From: Crotalaria pallida
Lineage: Eukaryota; Streptophyta; Magnoliopsida; Fabales; Fabaceae
NCBI GenBank assembly: GCA_037953625.1
Contig: CM075649.1
Span: 99,639,290-99,703,289 of the forward strand
Direction: 5' to 3'
Length of the DNA: 64,000 nt
The notes beneath the pieces are model-generated. The model saw nothing but the letters and a program-made list of their open reading frames with translations, was not told the origin of the DNA and searched no databases. This document shows positions 30,762 to 42,600 of the stretch, piece after piece (the stretch's first letter is position 1; every line of letters starts with the position of its first letter). The position numbers and the translations under genes were made by a program.

Positions 30762-33448
30762 CTACTCCTTATATTTACCTATAGCATATATTTCTTGATT
30801 CATCAACTGGTTAATTGAAATATTACAACAAGGGAAATGCATTTGAGCCTTGTTAACCGAAAGCTCATTAGCCACTTCTTGCATTGATGGTCTGGATTTT
30901 GGGTCAGGGCACAAACATGCAAATGCTAGTGCTAAAACAAGCAGAACATCTTGCATATCTTTTCGAAGAGAAGGAAGTGGACAACGTGAATCCAATATAT
31001 CTCTCACCATCATGTTTTGAGCTGATGATGTTGACAAAGAGGAAATCAGTTCTCCTGGGTGACTCCCCATCATTGTTTCTAAAGCAACTACTCCAAAGCT
31101 ATAAACATCGCATTTTGTAGTCACTGTCATGGTGTAAGCTAGTTCTGCAATGTAGATATCAACATAATAATTAGTTTAGAAGGAAAAGAGAGAATAAAAC
31201 TTAACAAAAGGCAAGATTATATGTAAGAAATATAATACATTACCATTTACCACACGAAGTATATTTAATATAGAAAAGAGAGAAAGAAAAACTTTACCTG
31301 GGGCAATGTATCCATAAGTACCAACTACTAGAGTTTGATTTGATGAATCAAGATCAAGAAGTCTAGCTGTGCCAAAGTCGGAAACAAAAGCTTGTAACTC
31401 TGAATTGAGCAAAATGTTGTTGCTGGTTATGTCACGATGCAAAATAGGTGGAGCACAATGATGATGCATGTGAGCAAGAGCATAAGCTGTCTCTTTGATA
31501 ATAGTGACTATCTTCCTCCAACTCAGTACTTGAGCTTCAATGTCATTAACCAAGTTGCTCCACAAGCTTCCTTTTTCCATATACTCAGAGACCAAAAACA
31601 TGCACTTGTTGTACAAACAAAATCCATAAAGCCTAATGATGTTACCGTGGCGAATCTCTGTCAACATCTTGACCTTAGTGCAGAAACTTCTGTAAAATGA
31701 TGCATTTTCTGATTCTGTTTCATGAAGCTTCTTCAACGCAACACATCTACCACTTGGAAGATGAGCTTTATAGACACTACCATAAGCACCTGACCTACGC
31801 AATATTTGATATCAAAGTTGTTTGTTGCTTGAAGGATATCTTCAAATGCAATTTTACCATCATAATTCCAAATTGAGAATAAGTCTCCATTCCTTCTTCT
31901 TTCACTCTTATTTTTGAACTTGTCACGTCGATTACGGAAATGATTAATTGTTACACGCATGCAACTTGCACAAACGAGACAGCCAATTGAGCAGATAACG
32001 ACAATTCGCTCCACCGGATTAAAAAAAGGAAGTGTAGGAGCGCATGAGTGACCTTGTCTCTCGTTATAATTACCAACTAACATTTCATGTCGGTCACGGG
32101 AAGCTCAAAAATGGCAACATGTATCATCAAAAGAAATGTAAGACAAATCCATACCTTTCACATAATTTAATGTCTCAGGTATGCTGTCGTTGAGGTTATT
32201 AGAACTAAGGTCTAGATAAGTTAGATTGCCAATTTGAGAAGGAATGCTTCCATTTAAAAAGTTGTGACTGAGTTTCACATATTTGCAGTGAATAAAAATG
32301 CCAAGTGGTATGGATCCTTCAAGCCTGTTGTGGGAAATTTTTAAAATTTCAAGTGTGTGCAGTTATCCAATTCATCCGGTTATATTATTATGAGAAAGGT
32401 GAAGATTTCGTAATTGGGCAAGGTTTCGCACTAAAGATGGGATGGAACCAGTTATTTGATTCAAAGAAAGTCTTAAATCTGTTAGTTGTTTTAATGCATA
32501 AAGTTTCTCCGAAATAACACCCGAAATCATGTTATAAGAAAGATCTAAAACTCTCAGATGAATGAAGTGCTCTATTTCTTGAGGAATACAACCACTTATA
32601 TCATTTTGAGACAGGTCAAGATTTTGTAATTGGGTCAGGTTTGCAAGTGAAGATGGGATGGATCCGTTAAATCTGTTTCCACTCAAGTCCAACGTGACAA
32701 GGTTGTTCAAATTTCCCAACTTGTGAGGAATCACACCAATAATATAATTGAAAGAAACATTGAATGTGACAAGTTGTGTGAGATTTGTAATTGTGGTAGG
32801 AAGCTCACCAGAAAGTTTATTAGAAGAAAGTTTCGTATGAATGAGACTAATAATGTGACCCAAGCTTGAAGGAATGCTTCCAATGACGTTATTGACACTT
32901 AAGTCTAGTGTGACAAGTTTATTCAAAGCGCCAAGTTCTTGAGGGATTGCACCAAACATATAATTGTAGGAAACATCTAACATCACAAGTTGAGAGAGGT
33001 TTAAAATTGTAATTGGCATCTCACCTGTAAAATAATTATGAGAGAGATTGAGATGCCTGAGCTTCTTAAGACTGCCTATTTGCACGGGGATTACTCCGCA
33101 AAGCTGTGTTTCACTGAGATCTAGAAGGTCCAGATTTGGCAAGGCAGTGACTTTAATATTCCATAAGCAGTGTCCTGACAGAGAGAAGTTCAATGGAGCT
33201 GAAATCCCTATAATGCTTCCAGCCTCATTGCACTCAATGCCAGACCAATTGCAGCGTTTCGATATATCTTGGGCACTCCACCAATTACTCGAAAGCAAAG
33301 CATTTGCTTCTTCATCTAACGGTGATGCTGACAAATTGGATGCTGCTTTTGTGGTCGTCAAAGCAATGATAGTAGGAAGGAAAAAGGCGTTGGTGATGGA
33401 ACTAAGGAGAACCACGATCGATATCAAAATGGAAGTGGATATTAACAT
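30762..33448 (-). pseudogene. LRR receptor-like kinase pseudogene (MIK2-like, LRR XI/XII type)
   Basis: Minus strand from Met at 33448. Residues 1-22 are a signal peptide, followed by an LRRNT_2 cap (CNWSGIECNEAGSI) and about eleven 24-residue LRRs of the LDLSxNxxxGxIP type. The LRRs are broken by TGA at 32372-32374, caused by a small deletion, and by a 1-base loss near 32350. Three more repeats follow in another frame, then TGA at 32105-32107, then a membrane segment (VICSIGCLVCASCM). The kinase domain has a 1-base deletion inside the glycine loop near 31790. After that it is well kept: ALKKL, ILHRDITSNN, SDFGTARLL and GYIAP-E across an intron (31145-31297, GT-AG). The last exon is 30762-31144. 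Active-site residues remain, but the full protein cannot be made. Confidence 0.85.
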
Positions 33449-33601
33449 GATAACTAAAATTAAAATTCAGATATTGAATTACACAAAAGTCTATAAATTG
33501 ATGAATATGCAACAAGGCTTTTTGGCTTTGCACCAGGAGGAGGTAATATTATTAGGAAATATGGAAGGGAATGTTGTTTAGTGTTTACATACACATACAC
33601 C

Positions 33602-33604
<3 letters not shown>

Positions 33605-33655
<51 letters not shown>
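33605..33655. repeat. (AT)n microsatellite
   Basis: About 25 AT units, roughly 150 bp upstream of the receptor-kinase start codon. Confidence 0.9.
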
Positions 33656-33659
<4 letters not shown>

Positions 33660-34439
33660 CTCAATCATTTGAATTTCTCTTGCATAATCTTGTGATAGGT
33701 TCTCTCAAAGACAGTAGCCAATGGCATTCCACCATGACAATTTTTAAGAAGCAGTTAATCTTATTTGTACAACAAGTATGAGATAACTTTTGTTGTCGTT
33801 TTGATTTTTTCTTGTTGTATTTTTAGATGCTTATATATATAAAAGATATAAACTAACTGAGATCAGAGATAGATATACTTTATTTGTTGTAAAAGAAAGT
33901 CGTCAAATCCAAATGTTGAAATTATGGAACTCTTTAAGAAACAACAAAGTTGTTTGTTGTTGTCTATGCCCTCCTCCTTTAACAATGGTTATGAAATTTC
34001 CTCAAATTTTGAGTCAAATAATATTTTAAGTTTATAATTTGTGTTGATTTTGTACTATACAATTTCACTCTTACATAATGGTCTGGTAAGCCTTGTAGCT
34101 TCTATTCAGATAAACTGCAACAATTTTGTCTAAAGAAGTTGCTTTGTTCCTGCGGCTAGAATTTAAGAAGGTGACTTGCATACTTCCATATTTTGCAAGT
34201 TCTTAGTCTATCTTTCTGGGTCTAACTTAAAGGCCACGAAACCAAAAGTTGCTTCAAGCTATCATTATCATAAGTATCTAGTTGGTCCTGAAATTAGTGC
34301 TCTACTAAGGGCTTTTTTATCGAAGCAGTGGAGTGGTTCAATATACGTAAATAGGGTAGTTTTGAAATTATTTATATAACATCGGACAATCAACAAAACT
34401 ATTTATGAAAATGAGATAATAAAAGTCAAAATTACAGAA
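33660..34439. other. Upstream region of the receptor-kinase pseudogene
   Basis: Non-coding. It includes the AACAACAAAGTTGTT region shared with 3662-3705 and a TATATATAAAAGATATAAA stretch near 33832. No gene seen. Confidence 0.45.
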
Positions 34440-36331
34440 GTCAAACAAGTCATCTCACATGACTTCTTCCAGATGACATGTGTCACTATTCCATTTTCTG
34501 ACCAGATTTTATTTGGATAAAAAAGTAAAAAAAAAAAAAAAAGGCAGCCGATAGCTGCACCACGTGGCGCAATTAAGAGGTTAGCAATTAGGAGGTTGCA
34601 TCACTGCGGTTATTTTTAATTTTTTTAAAATTTTGTGCTTGTATTTTTTTATTAATGTTTAGCTATTCTAATGCACTTATTTATTTATTTATAATTTAGT
34701 TTATTATTATTTTTCACTTATTAGTTAGATTTTTTATGTTTTATACTTTTATTTATTTATTTATATTTGTCAGAATATTTTTTTAATCTATTCATGTTAT
34801 TATTTATTTTTTTAATGCATTCATGTTAATATTTTTTTAATTTTTTCATGTAGAACATGTATGAGTAAAATTTCGAATTTCATTTATTATAATGAGAGAT
34901 ATTATGAAGGATCCGAAGGGCACGACGTTTGAATGAGAAAAGAAAGGGATACAAATTGAACGGGGTATCACTTATGAACAATTAAAGATGAATATTAATG
35001 AGAAAATTAGGCTGCAACAAAATACATCTCAAAGTTAATAAGCAGACTTTTAGTGCAAGAAAATACGACCAAATATGTTGAGTATGTGCTCTATGATGAT
35101 AATGACATACATTGTGTCCTTGATTATTTTGAGGGATCAAATATGAGAGTCATTGATATTTATGTTTTATTAGACGTTACGAGTAGTTTCACTGCCCTAC
35201 CCGATGACATGTGCAAATGAAATGGAGAATGATTTTACAAATAGTGATTATGAAGATCGGCGACGAGATATGGGCAACTATTTCACAAAAGATTAAGATG
35301 AGGCTCAATTTTCATATGTCAATTCGTCTGACTCCGAAGAGGAATGAACAATTAATATTTCTTTACTTTCACAGTCGACACCTCTAATTAGGGGTGTAAC
35401 GGTTCGGTCTGGTTCGGTCTTTGATAGATATTAAGGATCAGACAAATTAAATTAACATGGTTCGATCCGATTCGATCCAGACATTTTTTTATGTTCAAAG
35501 ACCGGATCGGACCGGACCAGACCATTCATGAATGGTCCGGTCCGGTCTATTTAGCTTTTTTCCTGCTTTATTCAAAATACGGAAGGACGATTTTATTTTT
35601 TTTTGCCTATATCTTCCAAAGGAATCTTTTACTATATGGGAATTGTGACAGAAGCAATTAGTTTTGCTGTCAAAACAGTAGAATTGTCTCCCTATGTTAC
35701 AAGCCAAGTCATTAATTAATATTGCAGGTCAATTATTTTTTGTGCCTACAAGCAAAACATAACTGCTTTATTTTTTTATTTTTTTTTAAATTACTGGTCC
35801 GATCTAGTCCCAACAGTCTCAAAATTTATGGGACCGTGGACCGGACCATAAAAGAATGGTGTAGGAATTTTGGGACCAAACCGGAGCACGAGACCAGATC
35901 AGACCATATTTTTCGGTCCGATCCGGTTCAATCCGACTGGTCTCGCGGTTCGGGACCGGATCGCTTACACCCCTAGGCCTACCTGTAATGCCAAATTTTG
36001 AAGGATGTGCAAACCCTGAAATTGCAGGTTTGTGGTTGTAAAGCTAATATTTATTTTAATAATATTTTATTAGTAAGTAATTAATATTTTTTAATGATTT
36101 TTTACTTTGGTTTTGATTATAGATTTAGATTACGCTCCATTCCCACTACATACTCCCCATTCTAGTTACATTAATTGGGACCATTCAAATCAAGAAATGG
36201 ATAGTAGAGAGCTTGATGTATTAGGATCTTTTCGGCGGGAGGGTGATGGATTCTATGTTGATTTACGATTTAATAGAAAAGAAGCAGTTCTAATGGCTAT
36301 CAAGCAGTATTCGATGAAGACCCATCGATAA
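34440..36331 (+). pseudogene. Decayed Mutator-like (MULE) transposase
   Basis: Two separated patches resemble the N-terminal part of MULE transposases. About 34900-35210 reads GITYEQLKMNINEKI and a later SSFTALPDDM-like piece, with stops and shifts. 36195-36331 encodes DSRELDVLGSFRREGDGFYVD followed by FNRKEAVLMAIKQYSMKTHR, the conserved start of the plant MuDR domain. The catalytic core is missing. A MITE sits between the two patches. The remnant ends about 200 bp before the ARL2 start codon. Exact ends and terminal repeats were not found. Confidence 0.5.
35389..35975. mobile_element. MITE with AGGGGTGTAA terminal repeats
   Basis: Begins TAGGGGTGTAACGGTTCGG and ends GCTTACACCCCTA, with GGTCCGG/CCGGACC motifs in both orientations inside. 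About 587 bp, inserted in the MULE remnant. The target duplication is not clear, so the superfamily (hAT-like?) stays open. Confidence 0.6.
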
Positions 36332-36533
36332 ATGGATGCGATCAACCTTATTCATCGAAACCAACATATGATTTGTCTCTAATTTCATTTATGCAAAACA
36401 GGCTTCGAGATCATTCAGTGTGTCTTTCCTATGTCCTTTTGCAGAACATATGAAGTTTATCCTTTCAATTCCATTCACCTGTACAAATTAATAAATAAGT
36501 GATCCTAGAAAAAGCAGCTTAGTCCTTTCCTCG

Positions 36534-39500
36534 ATGGGTCTTCTCAGCATCATTCGTAAAATCAAAAAGAAAGAGAAGGAAATGCGAATTCTTATGGTGT
36601 AAGTTGGTATTCTCATTCCTCTCTCAAAATTCATTTCCCTTTTATTTTTCTTGTGTTTTACTTTTACTATATTACAAACTGATAGTAGTTGATAATACTT
36701 GTCATGCAGTGGGTTGGACAATTCTGGGAAAACGACGATCATTTTGAAGATTAACGGTGAGGACACCAGCGTAATCAGTCCCACTCTTGGCTTCAACATC
36801 AAAACCATCACGTACCAAAAGTAAGATTCCCCCTTCCTTTTTCACTACACAAAATCACTTGCTATTACATTTTATATGCTTGGATGATGTACGAATAACC
36901 ATTTTTATTTTCCAATAGCTGATTATGTTACTTATCATGTGTGTGTGAATATGAATGTAGCTATTGGTATTTGTGAGTAATGCTCCGGTCACATGATCTC
37001 AGGGTCACAAAGTTTTCACTTACATTCTACTGAGAGTTGAGCAGTTCTGTTACTCATCTTGTTGGCTGAGACATGAAGATGTGGTTCTGAATTTTTGTGA
37101 CCCTTTGATTGTGATGGTTTCATTACTCTTGGTTTGAAGGGGAAAAGAGATCCCAAAATTGAATGTCACTTGCCAGTGACATTTAAAATTATATTTGGGT
37201 TAACCCTAATGTAGGGACTAGGGAGAATGTTGGTTTTCACATATGATCAAAATCAACCGAGATATTAGTATTTATTTTCTAAACTGAGCTTCCTGTTCTT
37301 TCTGTCGAAATTTGAGAGATGCATTGTGTTAGAATTTGCATCAAATAAATGACAAATACATGTACTTAGTTATTCATGTTCGTAGGAAATAGCACAATAA
37401 GTATTCTCCTTGTAAACGTAAGTTGTATTTACTCCAAGAGTGTATATAAATAGCTAATCAGCTTAGTAGCAAATCACTCAAGCAATTCACACAAAGTCTC
37501 ATCTTATTTTCTCCTCTTTTCTAACTCAATTGAATTTATGGGGTATACGCATTTTCATTCACTTTTCACAGCCATATCGGTTTGCTGTTATGACCTACGT
37601 GATGGTTGTCTTCATTTTTACATTAAAGAGCATGGTATGCCTCTACAATATTGTGATCTCAAATTTTTGTTGAAACCATTTCATGATCTTAATTAATTTG
37701 GACTTGCGATATATTCTAATAAGTAAGAATGTGAAAGATTTGTTTCTTGACATTTTTCTTTAAAAGTATTTGCTTGGACTTGTGATATATTCTAATAAGT
37801 AAGAAGGTGACAGATTTTGTTTGACATTTTTCTTTATGTTTTGAGCCTTTGTTTGCTAATCTAGAAAATGAAGGCATCAATTCACATTGAGATTGGCAGG
37901 TATACTCTAAATATATGGGATGTTGGGGGCCAAAAAACAATACGATCTTACTGGAGAAACTACTTTGAGCAAACAGATGGTTTGGTTTGGGTAGTTGACA
38001 GTTCTGATCTGAGAAGGTTTGATGATTGCAAAATGGAGCTAGACAACCTTCTAAAAGAAGAGGTTTGTTCAATCCAAATGGGTATTGAGTACCAACCAAA
38101 CAAGTTGCTTAAATATTCTCCTTAAATAAAGATATTCAGGCATTTTTTTCAACATTATCGATTCATATCCCCCTTGTTTGACTGGCATGGGCTATAGACC
38201 TCTTTTTTTGCTCTGTGTGCTAATATATCTTAGCGCATAATCATGTAAAATGAACGCTCCAACATTTTGGTCATGACCCCAATCCCAATACCTTTGGTAA
38301 ATCCTCTTTATTTCCTTTGCAGTTGCCTTTCTTTCCCTGCAATAGTTTATGCCTTTGCCTCCTAGAAATTTCTTTTCATTGTAGTACAAACTCAACCATA
38401 AGAAATTGCTCCTTTAACACTTAAAGAAATGTGCTGGTATCACAAAAGCATATATATTTGATCATGTTACTAAATGCTCCATTACTCTTTCTCCTTTTTT
38501 CTTGGCTGGGTTTTCTCAACTAAGTATTCTAATTAGTTTTTATTTTCATATGACAGAGGCTTTCTGGATCATCGTTACTGATATTGGCAAATAAACATGA
38601 CATAAAAGGTGCCCTTACACCTGAAGAAATTGCTAAGGTAAGCTTAATTTTAAGGGCACTTCTTCTTTAATTTAGGTCACGTTCTAGGAATTAAGGGTAC
38701 TTATGGTAAAACGATAGATGTTTTACTATCCTACTTCAAGCCTTCTTAATATTTATTTTCCTATACTTGTTTGATAATTTCTTTCAAGCTATTCATGGAA
38801 AAAGTTGTAACAGAGTCTCAACCAAAAAATTGATATTATTTTGAAGTGCTGAAGAAGTTGATCATTATTTGCATGTTCATATTGTACTTGGAACTTACTA
38901 TCAGGAAACAAGGGGAAACTAAAACAATAAAATATTGAGTTAATAGTCACGTAGGTCCTCGATAGATACCTGTGGAATCAGTTAGGTTCCTAAAAGATTT
39001 GTGGAATCTCTTAAACCCCCAAAGATCATTTTGGAATCAGTTAGGTCCTTGAAAAATTTGTGGAATATCTTAAACACCCCAAAGATCAATTTGACATCAT
39101 GTTAGTCCTCCATGAGGGACCTTGTGAACCCTCAAGATAACCCAAGTAATTAATACAAACTAAATGCTATTACTTGAGAATATATGGATTTGTTAAATAT
39201 TAGAAAATACTGGATTCAAAATTTTTCGTTTTATTTTCTAAAGAGTCGGGTGCACAAACCAAAACATAGGACATTTGGAGAATAGTTTACGTATTACTTT
39301 TTAAAATCGAATTCGACATTTGCTTTGCTCAAAAACTAGTTTCGCAAATCTTAGATAGCATTCTCTTTGAAAATAGGATGTATTATATTTCATATAACAT
39401 AACTTAAGTAATGCCATCCAATTTTTCATCTAAACAACTGATACCATTTCAAAATGTCATAGCCGAATTCTTTTTAAATCAATATCAGAGTAAGCGGAAA

Positions 39501-39612
39501 TAACAGGACTATGTAATAAACCATAATATAACATAGATTTTATAAAAAGGTACGAAATACATAGTCCAGCGGTAAAGATCTCCGAAATCCCATTACAAGT
39601 CCATAAGGCTAT

Positions 39613-39657
<45 letters not shown>

Positions 39658-42600
39658 CATCAAAATTGATCATAACTCAAGAGTTTTCAAAAGGAATTTC
39701 CACAAGATATATATATATATATAACAAAATATAAAACTCTAAGGCTGGTCTCATGACATTAGTAGCAGCAGTAGTAGTAGAAGTCTCCAAGAAGGAGCAG
39801 CAATCATCATCCAACATCATCATCAGCAGCAAATCTCCTCCACAGCATCCATCACACCGGATCCCTGATCCTCATCATTTACCTTATGCACATACCTAGG
39901 GATCATCGCCTCTCCATTGACTCCCGATAGAATGAACGACAGGCTCGCCTTCGCTCTCGTCTTCGACAGGATCCTCCTTGATCTTATTTGAAGGACTAGG
40001 TACCCTACCACTGGGTACAAGGTCTGATGAAGACGTGACCATAATAGGACTCCTTGAAATAGATGGGGGAGTCTCCTCTCGAATGACTCTAAAAGAAAAA
40101 GGATGTGAGCGGGTAGGTTGGAATTGAAAACCGTGATACGAGCGAGCTAGCCGAGTGGGAGATGATCCAGGGTAAGTATAAAAAGTTGGTACATGCATAG
40201 TGTATATGATGGGAATCCTAAACCTACGAGGTCGGAACCGATTCAATGGGTTAAGGTGATAAAAGGTAATTTCTACCTTCCCCTCATACACCACTCGGAG
40301 ATCCTCGTAGATCCATATGCCACTAAGAAGTGGGCGGATCTCGATGCAAGCGATGTAGCGTGACATCACCTACAAGGGCATAGGGGTAAGCAATTCTATA
40401 CACATAATCAATAGAGCATAAATGTTTAAGTAACATACTTATGCACAGATAACCCCAAATCAGTTAACAACCACAGTTAACACTTAGCAAACACTTAATG
40501 CAAATAAGATGTCACACTCATTCTTGATATCAAGCCTTAACTTAATTAAGGATAAGTGGCATGATGCCTGACATTCTTTTTTTTCTGAGATTTTCCATCT
40601 AATGTCCTCACAGTCGTCAATCCAATACAACAGTGCATTCCCAGATTACGAATACGTTATCAGAACGTATGGCGTACTAGCTCGGAAGTGATAAAAACGT
40701 CACACTACCTGGTGAACGTCACGTCGCCCAAGGACGTAAACCTATCACTTCTCAACATACAACGGGTGTGATAAAAAACGTCACCACATCTGATGAACAT
40801 CACGTCGCCTAAGGACGTAAAGCTTATCACTTGTGATACACAACAGAGGTGATAAACAATGTCACCATGTCTGATGAACGTCACGTCGCCAAAACGTAAA
40901 CCTTACCACTTGTGTGCATCACACCGTTGAAACATCAAATCAATAGTATATCACATACTGCCCACATTGTCCACCTTAATGTGTCATCGAGCTAGTAGCA
41001 ACTTTTAGTATTCCCAGAGGTCCTCCTCATGTCACCCGAACATGAATGAATGATCTAACATCCAAACTCAAGAACGAATGCAATATCTTAGCTTAAAGAA
41101 ACTGATTGGTTTATTTTAATATATAACGTGCCACCCGAGCAACGTTATGACTTGCCACCCGAGCAACGTCCCGTCATCCAAACGGAATAACCATATCATC
41201 AATCAATTTCTTTTAAAACTTAGATCACTTGGATTATTATCATTTAAGTATTAACAGAATGATTCAGAATTAAAAATGGTATTTTTAAGTTTCTGGCTAA
41301 AATACTCGAGTGTTCTTCAGACTACTCGAGTGGTTCTTCAGTTTTTCCCAGATTACTCGAGTGATTCATGAACACTCGAGTGTTCTTCATCAAATCCAGA
41401 ATACTCGAGTGACTCATGCACTACTCGAGTGGTTTATCAAAAAATGTTCTTGTACATCAGTTGATACTCGAGTTCTGGGTCTGGTACTCGAGTGTCTGGA
41501 ACAAAAGACACACTATTTTAACACAAAATACTCGAGTATCAAGCCAAGTACTCGAGTCTTTTCATACAGAACAAACTGAAAACTTGGTTTTAACATACCA
41601 TTTTCAATTCTAACCATTTCTAATACAATCCAATGATCAACAGAGCTTACATTATACATATTAAACATGTTCCAACACAAAAACAACAACTTTTTACACT
41701 GAATCGAATCTGAGCAACAATTATGCATAAAAACACATTTTCAACAACTTAACATACCAAATTTAGTTCCACACACTTTTGACATGAAAAAATCTTGCAT
41801 ATAGCTCACATGCAACATATAGAACTTGCTCAGAACAACTTTAGAGCACCGGTTGGTCTCCAAACCAATTTCCTTATTCAAACTAAGCCCTTAGAGCCTC
41901 TTGGTGGCTCTCTAATCAAATGCATGCAATTTAAAATCTATCTAGTGAATAGAAAGCTTTCCCCTTACCACTTAGACGTGAATCAACAGAGACTTTACCA
42001 AAACTTAGCTTCCAAGCTGGATTCCCCAAACTCCGCACTGAAACATAGCAGTTTCAGCAGAGCACCAAGATTGAATTGGTTGATGCATAAGACAGACATA
42101 AAAATTGGGGAAATTAGTTTCTATATACTCTCTACAATTCGTACTAGCTAAAGAGACAAGATTCACATGGAGAGGTTGCCTGAGCTTACCAAAATCGAGC
42201 TCCAAAGTAAGCTCCAGGAAACCTGAGATAGCAACGGACCCCGACTTCCAAGCTTCGATTCTTCCAAACTACGAACTCTCAGCTCACAATTTTGGTGTCT
42301 ATACAAAGCTCGTGATGTGAGCTTTGTATTGGTGTATGATTTGTGGCTTAACTCTAAACAGAGAAGGAGAATCGATTGAATCAAATCGGAAACCCTAACT
42401 CAAGCAAAACTCACGAAATTGGCAAATGGGTTGGTTGATTCATCAACCATGGCTTAAATAGTCCTCCACCAAGCTCATGCAGCTCGACACGAGGGCCTCA
42501 GACGTGTTGAAGGACTGATTTCGTGTCAACACGGCGAAAACTCGGTGGTGACTCATCAAAACGCACTAACTCGTCCAACTCTGACCAGAATACTCGAGTA

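Noticed and set aside
33581..33781. + frame with Tyr/Ile repeat
   Set aside because: Translation of an (AT)n microsatellite.
36821..37899. Possible copia solo LTR in ARL2 intron 2 (around 37229-37560, with TATATAAATA)
   Set aside because: Suggestive promoter-like sequence also present in the inverted copy, but I found no target duplication or firm TG/CA ends.
41795..42151. 118-codon frame in the gypsy LTR (also at 49330)
   Set aside because: On the strand opposite to the element, no domain, preserved only because both LTRs are recent copies.
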